A DNA stretch of 34,552 nucleotides from positions 1 through 34,552 of the forward strand of contig JAGVPT010000073.1 in the NCBI GenBank assembly GCA_020052095.1. The letters are read 5' to 3'. This DNA is from Bacteroidota bacterium (GTDB taxonomy: Bacteria; Bacteroidota; Ignavibacteria; UBA10030; UBA8401). Position 1 is the stretch's first letter. The number at the start of each line of letters is the position of its first letter. Positions 22,670 through 30,390 of this stretch are shown piece by piece. A model generated the notes under the pieces. It saw only the letters and a list, made by a program, of their open reading frames with translations, was not told the DNA's origin and ran no database searches. The position numbers and the translations under genes are program-made.

Positions 22670-23170
22670 ATGAAAACACGTAGCTCATTATGGATTACCA
22701 TCACAGGCTGCTGCGGATTGTTTTTGTCAACGATGATTTTCTTCGGCTGCAAGATTCAGAGTGGGAATACTATTGCAGCGATGAATGATTCCACTAAGTC
22801 ATTCACAGCGATTGTTACTTCGGCAAAATATGCTGACAATCTGACGCGAGTCGAGTATAAAGGAAGATCGGTGTACAACCAGTATTGTCGTGTGTGCCAT
22901 GGAGAGGATGGCGATGGAAAAGGGTTTAATGCGTATAACCTGAAGAATTCTTTTGGCGTTGAGCCGGCGGATTTCACCGACAGCACATTCATGGTTAATC
23001 ACACGATGGAGAACATAATGAATGTCGTTGCAAAGGGTGGTAAGAGAATGAACAAGAGTCAGTACATGCCCCCCTGGGGTGAAACGTTGAACCGGGAAGA
23101 GATTGAAAACGTAGTTGCATACATTAAGGTGTTTTCAAGGTTGAAGGCATTGGGAGATTTATCGAAATAG
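22670..23170 (+). CDS. monoheme cytochrome c lipoprotein
   Basis: 166 residues with a lipoprotein signal (IFFG-C) and one class-I heme domain: CRVCH in YNQYCRVCHGEDGDGKGFNAYNL, with a probable distal Met in QYMPPWG. It starts four bases after the octaheme gene. It is paralogous to the 29881-30348 protein, so octaheme plus monoheme form a duplicated two-gene unit. It is likely the small mobile or docking partner of the octaheme protein. Confidence 0.9.
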   Translation: MKTRSSLWITITGCCGLFLSTMIFFGCKIQSGNTIAAMNDSTKSFTAIVTSAKYADNLTRVEYKGRSVYNQYCRVCHGEDGDGKGFNAYNLKNSFGVEPADFTDSTFMVNHTMENIMNVVAKGGKRMNKSQYMPPWGETLNREEIENVVAYIKVFSRLKALGDLSK

Positions 23171-23218
23171 TTTCTGGGTTTCATCTTTGAACCGTACACA
23201 ATTGTGTAGGAGGATTCC

Positions 23219-23452
23219 ATGAGTGAGTCGACAAGAACCGTACTACAAGTAACAGTGGGCGTGTGTTTTCTTCTCGGACTGCTGCTTTTCTTGAACGAGA
23301 CGCGGTCAACGGGGGAAGCACCGGAAACATTCAAACTAATTGTATCGACAAGTGCCGCGTCGATAGTTGGCGGGGCAGTCGCCGTGCTTGCATTGGTAGC
23401 AATGCTGGTTCTCTATTTCTTGGAACGGAAAAGAACTCTAAAACATCGTTAA
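23219..23452 (+). CDS. small two-helix membrane protein
   Basis: 77 residues with a strong AGGAGG ribosome-binding site eight bases before the ATG. Two hydrophobic helices (VTVGVCFLLGLLLFLN and AASIVGGAVAVLALVAMLVLYFL) and a basic C-terminus (ERKRTLKHR). No family recognised. It lies four bases before the GltD-like gene, so it could be its membrane anchor or a small subunit of the Rieske/cytochrome b complex; both are inference from position. Confidence 0.75.
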   Translation: MSESTRTVLQVTVGVCFLLGLLLFLNETRSTGEAPETFKLIVSTSAASIVGGAVAVLALVAMLVLYFLERKRTLKHR

Positions 23453-23456
23453 CCTG

Positions 23457-25340
23457 ATGCCCGACCAGATCAAGTTCGTAGACCTCGATTGGCTCGATGC
23501 CAACTTCCCTTGTATGGCGGCGTGCCCTGTTCACACCGAAGCGGGAAGGTACGTTGCGCTGATTGAAGAAGGACGTTACCGGGAAGCGTACCACATTGCG
23601 CGAAAGCCGAATCCCTTTGCGTCGATTTGCGGACGCATCTGCGCCGCTCCGTGTGAACAGAAATGTCGCCGTGGAGAGATTGACCAGCCGATCGCCATCC
23701 GTGCGCTCAAGCGATTCGTGTGTGAACGCCACGGGGTGGAAAGCATGGTTGATCTCGAAAAATTGAAGGAGATTTTCGGGAAGACAGTGAAGAAAAACGG
23801 AATTAAAGTTGCAGTTGTTGGCGGCGGCCCGGCCGGACTCTCATGCGCGCATGATCTCGCCCTTCTTGGATACGCCGTAACGGTCTTCGAAGCTCAATCT
23901 GTCGCAGGCGGAATGCTCCGATTGGGCATACCGGAATATCGCCTTCCACGGGAACTCATTCGACTCGAAATCAATGCCATTTTAAGCCTCGGGGTAGAGT
24001 TGAAAGTCAATAGCGCTATCGGGCGCGATTTTACCGTTGCCGATCTGAAGAAACAAGGGTACCAAGCCGTTTTCCTTGCCATCGGCGCGCATAAGAGTCG
24101 TGACTTACAAATTGAAGGAATCGAATTAGATGGCGTGTTACGGGCAGTAGATTTTCTTCTAAACGTTAACCTTGGCTATCGGGTTGAGCTGGGAAGTAAA
24201 GTGATCGTCATCGGTGGCGGAAATGTCGCCATTGACGTCGCTCGGACGGCTGCCCGACAGGAAAAAATTGACGTTGGTCATGTGACAGAAGTAGCCGAAG
24301 CGCTCGATGTCGCCCGCTCGGCAGTTCGCTTCGGCGCAAAGGAAGTACACTTAGTGTGTCTTGAAGACTGGCACGAGATGCCCGCGAGCAAAATAGAGAT
24401 TGAGGAGGCACGTGAGGAACACATAGAGGTTCACCCCAGGAAAGGTCCCAGCAAAATTATAGGGATAGAAGGTAAGGTTGTCGGTTTCGAGACTGTTGAT
24501 TGTGTGTCGGTCTTCGATGAAAAGGGAAAATTTAATCCGAAGTTTGCACCCGGATCAGAATCGGTGAGGGAAGCCGATACGGTCATTATGGCAATTGGGC
24601 AATCATCCGACCTATCGTGGATCCATCCTGGGGATGGCATTGAGGCCACTCCTCGAAATACTATCAAGACCGATCCCACAACACTTGCAACCACCGCGCC
24701 CGGAATTTACGCCGGGGGTGATGTTTCTTTTGGTCCGAGGAATGCCATTGACGCAGTTGCCAATGGAAAGAAAGCAGCTCAATCCATCCATCGTTTTCTG
24801 TCGCATAAAGACGAACAAGCCCCGGAGGTTCATTTTCACGCTACAGGAGTTGATATTGTCGTTCACGATACCAAACAGTACCGGAGAAATTGGGGATACG
24901 AGAACGAAGATCGTGTACAAATTCCCACTCTGGCGATCGATCGCCGCATCGGAGTTTCCCAAGTCGAGCTCGGCTACACTGAAGAGCAAGCGCGCTGCGA
25001 GGCATCACGCTGTCTTCACTGTTGGACCAATACGATCTTCAACCTAACGGGCGAAGATACTGGAACCGAATGTATTCTCTGCGGCGGCTGTGTGGACATT
25101 TGTCCGGAATATTGTATTGAGCTTGTGACGCTCGATCGGGTTGATGCCGACGCAGCCATGATCGAAGAGATGGAGAAAGAGTACGATGTCGTGCTCCATG
25201 GTGAAAGAGAGACCACAATCGGATCGGTGATGATAAAAGACGAAGATCGCTGTATCCGATGCGGGCTGTGTGCGATGCGCTGTCCGGTCGGCTGCATCAC
25301 CATGGAAAGTTATGCAGTTACGGAGACGGTGGCAGTTTGA
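23457..25340 (+). CDS. GltD-like FAD/NAD(P) oxidoreductase with C-terminal 2[4Fe-4S] domain
   Basis: 627 residues. The N-terminal part (residues 19-70) has the dihydroprymidine-dehydrogenase/GltD-type cluster cysteines CMAAC and CGRICAAPCEQKC. An FAD Rossmann motif lies at 122-127 (GGGPAG) and an NAD(P) motif at 253-258 (GGGNVA), followed by an insertion of about 25 residues before ARSAVRFGAKEVHLV. The FAD-closing motif is APGIYAGGDV. The C-terminus adds two ferredoxin motifs, CILCGGCVDICP and CIRCGLCAMRCP. No export signal: cytoplasmic. There is no glutamate synthase large subunit nearby, so a GOGAT role is unlikely. Placed between a small membrane protein and the Rieske gene (24 bp apart), it could exchange electrons between NAD(P) and the quinol complex. 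NAD(P)-oxidoreductase-type subunits next to Rieske/cytochrome b genes are known in anammox planctomycetes. Confidence 0.88.
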   Translation: MPDQIKFVDLDWLDANFPCMAACPVHTEAGRYVALIEEGRYREAYHIARKPNPFASICGRICAAPCEQKCRRGEIDQPIAIRALKRFVCERHGVESMVDLEKLKEIFGKTVKKNGIKVAVVGGGPAGLSCAHDLALLGYAVTVFEAQSVAGGMLRLGIPEYRLPRELIRLEINAILSLGVELKVNSAIGRDFTVADLKKQGYQAVFLAIGAHKSRDLQIEGIELDGVLRAVDFLLNVNLGYRVELGSKVIVIGGGNVAIDVARTAARQEKIDVGHVTEVAEALDVARSAVRFGAKEVHLVCLEDWHEMPASKIEIEEAREEHIEVHPRKGPSKIIGIEGKVVGFETVDCVSVFDEKGKFNPKFAPGSESVREADTVIMAIGQSSDLSWIHPGDGIEATPRNTIKTDPTTLATTAPGIYAGGDVSFGPRNAIDAVANGKKAAQSIHRFLSHKDEQAPEVHFHATGVDIVVHDTKQYRRNWGYENEDRVQIPTLAIDRRIGVSQVELGYTEEQARCEASRCLHCWTNTIFNLTGEDTGTECILCGGCVDICPEYCIELVTLDRVDADAAMIEEMEKEYDVVLHGERETTIGSVMIKDEDRCIRCGLCAMRCPVGCITMESYAVTETVAV

Positions 25341-25364
25341 ATTTTGCTCAGAACACAGGATTGA

Positions 25365-25859
25365 ATGATGGATGAAAAGCCGAATACGGAAGAAAAGAAG
25401 GATACCCTGATGACCCGGCGTTACTTTCTTGAATTTGTCGGAGGCGGTGCTATCCTTGTGGCTGCAACCGGCAGCGCGGTTCTCACAGGTCAATTCCTTT
25501 CTCCGAATGTTTTGCGCGAGCCGTCGCTCCGCTTCAAGGCCGGCTCAGTCGAGATCTACCCGCCCGATTCAATTACGCTGGACAAAGAACAAAAAGTCTT
25601 CATTGTACGGGCGAAAGAAGGATACTTCTATGCGATCTCGGCGGTGTGCACTCACCTTGGCTGCATTGCAAATTGGAAATCGGAAGACGACATCATTGCT
25701 TGCCCTTGTCATGGCAGTAAATTCGACAAGGAAGGGAGAATCATCGATGGCCCGGCTCCGCGACCGCTGCAACGATTTGCAATAATGGTGGATGAACAGG
25801 GTCAACTGATCGTCGATAAAGGGGTGATCGTCAGTGAGGACACCATCTTAAAAGTATAA
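25365..25859 (+). CDS. Rieske iron-sulfur protein
   Basis: 164 residues. A Tat-type anchor (TRRYFLEFVGGGAILVAATG) is followed by the Rieske domain. Cluster-binding boxes are CTHLGC (C95, H97, C100) and CPCHGS (C113, C115, H116), with C100/C115 forming the expected disulfide. A GPAPRPL Pro loop is present. It is the high-potential iron-sulfur subunit of a quinol:cytochrome c oxidoreductase; its partners are the split cytochrome b genes at 26415 and 27175, and an octaheme cytochrome replaces c1 or f. Two start candidates exist (ATG 25365 and 25368); the later Met before TRRYF would shorten the acidic N-terminus. Confidence 0.95.
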   Translation: MMDEKPNTEEKKDTLMTRRYFLEFVGGGAILVAATGSAVLTGQFLSPNVLREPSLRFKAGSVEIYPPDSITLDKEQKVFIVRAKEGYFYAISAVCTHLGCIANWKSEDDIIACPCHGSKFDKEGRIIDGPAPRPLQRFAIMVDEQGQLIVDKGVIVSEDTILKV

Positions 25860-25869
25860 GGAGGACGCA

Positions 25870-26406
25870 ATGGGACCGACCGTAGAGAGCCAGTCGAAAA
25901 GTGTCGCCACAAAGTCACGAAGACACCAAGGTGTGAAAGAACTTCACTTTTTCTCTTCTTTCTCTTTGTGCCTTGCCTGCCCGCCGCTGCGCTTTGGCAG
26001 GCGGGGTGCCTTTGTGGCTAATAACGGGTTTTCGTCCAAGCTTATAGAAAACTACTGGTGGGAATCCATCCCCTTGGGACAGGCAGTACAACAAAGAGTC
26101 TGCGCAAAATGCGTCGATGGAGACAGGCTAGGGAATTGTCTCTTGAGTGCAAAGGAAACCTGTGGTCTCAAAGCGTATTTTCCACAGATTGTTGAATCCG
26201 TCCTTTCCGTTCAGAGTGCCGCGCTCGACTCCTACGTTGCCGCATTGCGCAAGAACGTTTGTTCCGGATGTCGACATCAGTCATCTGATGGAACATGTTC
26301 CCTGCGACGCTCCCTCGACTGCGGGCTTGACCGTTATTTTCCCGTGGTCGTCGAAGTCATTGAAGAAGTGAATTATGCATTCCACCCTATCACTCATACG
26401 GTTTGA
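25870..26406 (+). CDS. twin C-x2-C-x8-C-x7-C protein between Rieske and cytochrome b
   Basis: 178 residues starting ten bases after the Rieske gene with a good AGGAGG at 25860-25865. Residues about 13-50 (ATKSRRHQ...GAFVANN) are encoded by a dispersed palindromic repeat. The rest carries two matching cysteine units: C78/C81/C90/C98 and C131/C134/C143/C151, both C-x2-C-x8-C-x7-C, each followed by CGL(K/D)xYFP.(V/I)VE. This tandem spacing suggests two bound metals (Zn or Fe-S). No transmembrane helix or signal is evident. I do not recognise a characterised family. Its fixed place inside the Rieske/cytochrome b operon suggests a subunit or assembly factor; a repeat-independent GTG at 26014 is a possible alternative start. 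Confidence 0.75.
   Translation: MGPTVESQSKSVATKSRRHQGVKELHFFSSFSLCLACPPLRFGRRGAFVANNGFSSKLIENYWWESIPLGQAVQQRVCAKCVDGDRLGNCLLSAKETCGLKAYFPQIVESVLSVQSAALDSYVAALRKNVCSGCRHQSSDGTCSLRRSLDCGLDRYFPVVVEVIEEVNYAFHPITHTV
25906..26018. repeat. 113-bp palindromic repeat with nested hairpin, in frame
   Basis: The outer arms GCCACAAAGTCACGAAGACA and the right end TGCC-TTTGTGGC pair imperfectly and match the family seen at 19427-19499. A second, smaller palindrome (CCCGCC...GGCGGG, about 25979-26006) is inserted within it. The whole is translated near the N-terminus of the twin-cysteine protein. Confidence 0.8.
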
Positions 26407-26414
26407 GATAAACA

Positions 26415-27125
26415 ATGAAGAAATTACTGCATCAACTATATCGATCACAAGTATGGCGGTCAATTTTTCGGCACGGTTTGCCGGAATCGAACAGGACGCG
26501 TGCCGAGGCGGTTTTCTATAATTTCTTCTTGCACGTTCATCCGACAAAAGTCCGGAAGCGATCGGTCATATTCAGCTACACTTGGGGACTCGGGGGACTC
26601 TCATTCGGGTTATTCATCGTGCTCGTTGCAACGGGTGCGCTTCTGATGCTTTACTACCGTCCTTCAGCGCCGCAAGCATACTGGGATATGAAGGATTTGC
26701 AGTTCGTCGTTTCGTCCGGTCAGTTCTTGCGCAACATGCACCGCTGGGCCGCACACGCAATGGTCGCCGTAGTGTTTCTTCACATGCTGCGTGTGTTCTA
26801 CACGGGTGCATACCGCCCTCCGAAAGAATTCAATTGGGTTATCGGAGTAATTTTGCTCGTCACAACAATCCTCCTCAGCTATACGGGCTATTTATTGCCG
26901 TGGGATCAATTGTCGTTCTGGGGAATTTCCGTCGGGACGAACATGATACGAGCTATGCCCCTTGGTTTAGGTGAGAAGGTATCATTCCTTCTCCTCGGAG
27001 GCAACATAGTCGGCGAGAATGCTCTCGTACGATTTTACGTGCTGCATTGTTTCATTATTCCGGTCGCTGCAATTATGCTGATGGTGATTCACTTCTGGCG
27101 GGTTCGGAAAGATGGTGGTGTGTAA
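26415..27125 (+). CDS. cytochrome b N-terminal subunit (b6-like)
   Basis: 236 residues with four core transmembrane helices. Heme ligands are H109/H123 in helix B ([20 protein letters not shown]) and H211/H226 in helix D ([20 protein letters not shown]). The 14-residue spacing in helix B and 15-residue step in helix D are the b6-type arrangement (mitochondrial-type cytochrome b has one residue less in helix D). [14 protein letters not shown] marks the quinol-oxidation site side. The protein is split from its C-terminal half like b6/subunit IV. No cysteine is present at the position expected for the extra heme c of b6f. It starts nine bases after the twin-cysteine gene. Confidence 0.95.
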   Translation: MKKLLHQLYRSQVWRSIFRHGLPESNRTRAEAVFYNFFLHVHPTKVRKRSVIFSYTWGLGGLSFGLFIVLVATGALLMLYYRPSAPQAYWDMKDLQFVVSSGQFLRNMHRWAAHAMVAVVFLHMLRVFYTGAYRPPKEFNWVIGVILLVTTILLSYTGYLLPWDQLSFWGISVGTNMIRAMPLGLGEKVSFLLLGGNIVGENALVRFYVLHCFIIPVAAIMLMVIHFWRVRKDGGV

Positions 27126-27174
27126 ATAGCTCTTGCTGTCTGACCTCATTAGATCCTATAAGGAAAAGCTCATT

Positions 27175-27873
27175 ATGGATAAAGATTTCAAAGCGGAAGA
27201 AAATTCTGACGCAAAGAAAGCACCTAAACGGCTGGCTTTCATTAAAACCCGAACTGCTGCGCGAGTAAAGAGCGAAGAGGAAGAAATGGTGATGACCTTT
27301 CCGAACCTCGTGGTGAAGGAAATTATCGCCTTCCAAGTGATGGTTATTGTTCTTGTGCTCATTTCCCTTTTCGTGAACGCACCGCTGGAGTGGATCGCAA
27401 ATCCCGACCATACTCCGAATCCAGCAAAAGCGCCATGGTATTTCCTTGGACTGCAGGAGTTGCTTCATTATTTTCCTCCGGTCGTCGGTGGAGTTATTCT
27501 ACCAACGCTGACGGTCATCGCTCTTATCGCAATCCCGTACTTCAAGATCAACCTAAAGAAAGATGGAATGTGGAAGGAACATCCGCGCCAAACATTGACG
27601 GGCTTTCTGATTTTCGTCGGAATAGTCTCACTCATCTTGTTGCTTTTTCGTGTGTATGCAATGCTCGTCCCGACGATCATGATTAGCGCCATCATGCTCA
27701 TCCCGTACGTCTCAAGACGAGAGGGTGGCATTGTAGGCTGGCTCGGAACCCGCCCGCTTTCCTGGTGGGTCATGACATGGTTTGTCATCATTGCAGTCGT
27801 TCTCACGACAATCGGAACGCTATTTCGGGGCCCTGAATGGAGATGGACATGGCCGTGGCAGGGAATTTACTGA
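27175..27873 (+). CDS. cytochrome b C-terminal subunit (subunit IV-like)
   Basis: 232 residues from the ATG at 27175, chosen because AAGGAAAA lies eight bases upstream; an in-frame TTG at 27133 has none. A charged cytoplasmic N-terminus of about 50 residues precedes FPNLVVKEIIAFQVMVIVLVL. The segment NPDHTPNPAKAPWYFLGLQE, then LLHYFPPVVGGVILP, is the typical start of subunit IV with the PxxAPWYF quinol-site element. About five helices follow instead of the three of plant subunit IV, so the protein is longer, as in several bacterial menaquinol complexes. It completes the cytochrome b of the complex. Confidence 0.92.
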   Translation: MDKDFKAEENSDAKKAPKRLAFIKTRTAARVKSEEEEMVMTFPNLVVKEIIAFQVMVIVLVLISLFVNAPLEWIANPDHTPNPAKAPWYFLGLQELLHYFPPVVGGVILPTLTVIALIAIPYFKINLKKDGMWKEHPRQTLTGFLIFVGIVSLILLLFRVYAMLVPTIMISAIMLIPYVSRREGGIVGWLGTRPLSWWVMTWFVIIAVVLTTIGTLFRGPEWRWTWPWQGIY

Positions 27874-27921
27874 GATTGCAGATCGAGCAGCAACTCAAAA
27901 CTTAGAACTTAGAACTCTTCT

Positions 27922-29865
27922 ATGAACAAACTAAGACTCTACTTCGCTATCTCAAGCGTTATCTTCCTTTTCGTTCTCGCAATTTCACCATTGAAGGATT
28001 TCTTCAGTGAGTGGAAAGGGTACCAACATGAGTACAACGGGATGATCAAAGAGATGCCTCAGCGTATCAAGCCGGCCGAAATCGGCATCAAACAAATATG
28101 GGTGAGGAAGCTTGACAAAGTTGACAGATGTAACACATGTCATCTCGGCCTCGAGGAAAAAGCTCTGGCGGGGGCAAAGGAGCCGTTCCGTACACATCCG
28201 CATATCTATCATAACCTCGAAGAATTCGGCTGCACAACCTGCCACGAAGGACAGGGTCCTGCGACGTCGTACAAAGAATCCATCGGAAAAGTTGAATATT
28301 GGGACAAACCAATCTTCCCGAGAGAATACATGGAAGCTTCCTGCGGCAAATGCCACAAAGAACAATTGGTGCGACAGGCGCCGATCCTTTCGCTCGGACG
28401 TAAACTCATTGAAGAATACAACTGCGTGGGATGTCATAAGCTGGAAGGATACCAACGGCAGTGGGTGCCGAGCTTGAATGGAATCGGCTCGAAAGTGAAT
28501 CGTCCGTGGTTGGTCAACTGGTTGAAGAATCCAAAGGCGTACTTCTCAACGACAAAGATGCCGAACTTTCAATTCTCTGATGAGGAAGTAAATATTCTCG
28601 CCGATTTCCTGATGACCTTGACGTCATTTCCGAACAACGCGACCCTTGAACCGCTCCCCTCTCAATTGGTGCAAGTGTCCGGAAGTCGGAAAACGGCGAT
28701 GGAGGAGCTTGGCTCAACACGACTGAGAGAGGCTCGATGCATAAGCTGTCACCCGATAAATGGTAAAGGAGGATATGTCGCAACAGATCTCGGCAAAGTG
28801 GCGAGCAAAGTGAAGCAGGAGTGGCTGTACAACTACATCAAGAATCCGAAACATTTGCAGCCCAATGTTGAAATGCCGAGGTTCCGGTTTAACGAAAATG
28901 AGCTCGCCGGAGTAGTTGCGTATATGAAAAGTGAGTATGTCGATTTCGATATGGCCGAGCCGTCGGCGCATACTCCTGATCCGCAGTTCTACGAAAAGGG
29001 GCTCGCTCTTGTCAAGAAGTACAATTGCAGCGGATGCCATGAGCTTGGAAATATGAAGAGCTACGGAGAACTGGGCCCTGAGCTGTCATACGTCGGGAGC
29101 AAGAAAATGTACGAAATTGACTTCGGCCAATCAGGAATCGATCAGTCGCTTTCGTTATATCTGTTCACGAAACTTAAGTCGCCGCATATATTTTCGTCCA
29201 AAATGAAAATGCCGAATTATGAACTCGGCGATGAGGAAGCGCAGGCAATCGTCGTCGCGCTTCTCGGCAATACGAATGAGCCGATTCCGGAGGAACTGAT
29301 AATCAGACAGAAACCGGTGAGCACCTATGCTCCTCAGGGAGAATTTGGAAAGTTGGTGAACGATTTAGCCTGTTTTGGTTGTCACACAATGTTCGGCCAC
29401 GGACGTGTGGTTGGCACCGACCTCACGCTCGAAGCGAGTATGGCAAAGCGGGAATGGATAGAACACTACTTCAAGGTGCCGTATTCTCTTCGCCCCATTC
29501 TCACGGAGAGGATGCCGAATCTCTTTTTATCCGATGATGAAATCAAAACACTTGTTGATTACATGGAGAAAGTCTTCATCGGCGATAGTCTTGCTATTGA
29601 CATCACCATGAACGAGACAACGATCGCAAAAGGGAAACTCCTCTACAACGAGAGATATGCGTGTTACGCATGCCATCAGATCAATGGCAAAGGAGGCTTT
29701 GTCGGACCCCCTCTTGATAAAGTTGCCTCACGATTACAACCCGGTTGGATTTTCCATTGGCTGAAGAATCCCCAGGCGTACAAGCCGCAATCTATCGAGC
29801 CGAATAATAATCTTACTGATCAGGAAGCGGAAGCCCTTACCGCCTATCTCATGACCCTACACTAA
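27922..29865 (+). CDS. octaheme cytochrome c, membrane-anchored (paralogue of 20692 gene)
   Basis: 647 residues with an N-terminal uncleaved-looking helix at 7-25 (YFAISSVIFLFVLAISPLK) and no lipobox. Eight CxxCH sites: CNTCH 70, CTTCH 104, CGKCH, CVGCH, CISCH, CSGCH, CFGCH and CYACH. The same layout as the 20692-22665 protein is seen, with matching KxxNRPWLVNWLKNPK, VEMPRFRF, SLRPILTERMPN and PGWIFHWLKNPQAYKP segments. In the Rieske/cytochrome b operon it takes the place of cytochrome c1 or f as electron acceptor. Anchoring by a helix here, versus lipid in the paralogue, suggests that the two serve different complexes, this one the bc-type complex and the other the Qrc-like one. Confidence 0.9.
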   Translation: MNKLRLYFAISSVIFLFVLAISPLKDFFSEWKGYQHEYNGMIKEMPQRIKPAEIGIKQIWVRKLDKVDRCNTCHLGLEEKALAGAKEPFRTHPHIYHNLEEFGCTTCHEGQGPATSYKESIGKVEYWDKPIFPREYMEASCGKCHKEQLVRQAPILSLGRKLIEEYNCVGCHKLEGYQRQWVPSLNGIGSKVNRPWLVNWLKNPKAYFSTTKMPNFQFSDEEVNILADFLMTLTSFPNNATLEPLPSQLVQVSGSRKTAMEELGSTRLREARCISCHPINGKGGYVATDLGKVASKVKQEWLYNYIKNPKHLQPNVEMPRFRFNENELAGVVAYMKSEYVDFDMAEPSAHTPDPQFYEKGLALVKKYNCSGCHELGNMKSYGELGPELSYVGSKKMYEIDFGQSGIDQSLSLYLFTKLKSPHIFSSKMKMPNYELGDEEAQAIVVALLGNTNEPIPEELIIRQKPVSTYAPQGEFGKLVNDLACFGCHTMFGHGRVVGTDLTLEASMAKREWIEHYFKVPYSLRPILTERMPNLFLSDDEIKTLVDYMEKVFIGDSLAIDITMNETTIAKGKLLYNERYACYACHQINGKGGFVGPPLDKVASRLQPGWIFHWLKNPQAYKPQSIEPNNNLTDQEAEALTAYLMTLH

Positions 29866-29880
29866 AGAGGTTTAATCGTT

Positions 29881-30348
29881 ATGCTTTCTCTAAAGATGAC
29901 ACGTGATCTTTCTATCGTCTTACTTGTATCACTGCTTCTCCTGAGTTGTTCGCGAAAAAATGGATTGTCGCAATCCTCGTCTGCAAGTCCCGATAGCATC
30001 AATACTGCAGATAGTTCGAAGGCTGGACCGGCAGCCGCCGCTTCAATCCGTCTGACGTATGAACAGCGCCAGGGAAAGCATCTCTACACGAAGTATTGTG
30101 CGGTATGCCATGGTGAAGAAGGAAAAGGCGATGGCTTCAACTCATACAATCTCGATCCTAAGCCACGAAATTTTACTGACACAATCTATATGAGTGCCTT
30201 CAGCGACACACGCCTTCTTGAAACAATTCGTGAAGGAGGCAGAGGAGTAAACAAGTCTCCACTCATGCCTTCATGGGAGGGAAGATTAAAGAGAGTAGAA
30301 ATAGAATATGTGGTATTTTATATTCGCCGCTTTGCAAAGTCTAATTGA
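29881..30348 (+). CDS. monoheme cytochrome c lipoprotein (paralogue of 22670 gene)
   Basis: 155 residues with a lipoprotein signal ending LLS-C, a Ser/Ala-rich linker of about 40 residues, and one class-I heme domain: CAVCH in YTKYCAVCHGEEGKGDGFNSYNL with PLMPSWEG holding the probable distal Met. The GKGFN(A/S)YNL and F(T)DT/S segments match the 22670 protein closely. It starts 15 bases after the second octaheme gene. It is likely the last electron-transfer gene of the locus; the second kinase follows after 42 bp. Confidence 0.9.
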   Translation: MLSLKMTRDLSIVLLVSLLLLSCSRKNGLSQSSSASPDSINTADSSKAGPAAAASIRLTYEQRQGKHLYTKYCAVCHGEEGKGDGFNSYNLDPKPRNFTDTIYMSAFSDTRLLETIREGGRGVNKSPLMPSWEGRLKRVEIEYVVFYIRRFAKSN

Positions 30349-30390
30349 ATTCGATCACTTACCTCATTATGTCAGTGAGAAAATCTTAAC

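Noticed and set aside
23457-25340. Glutamate synthase small subunit
   Set aside because: No large-subunit gene is nearby, the C-terminus carries additional ferredoxin domains, and the context is respiratory.
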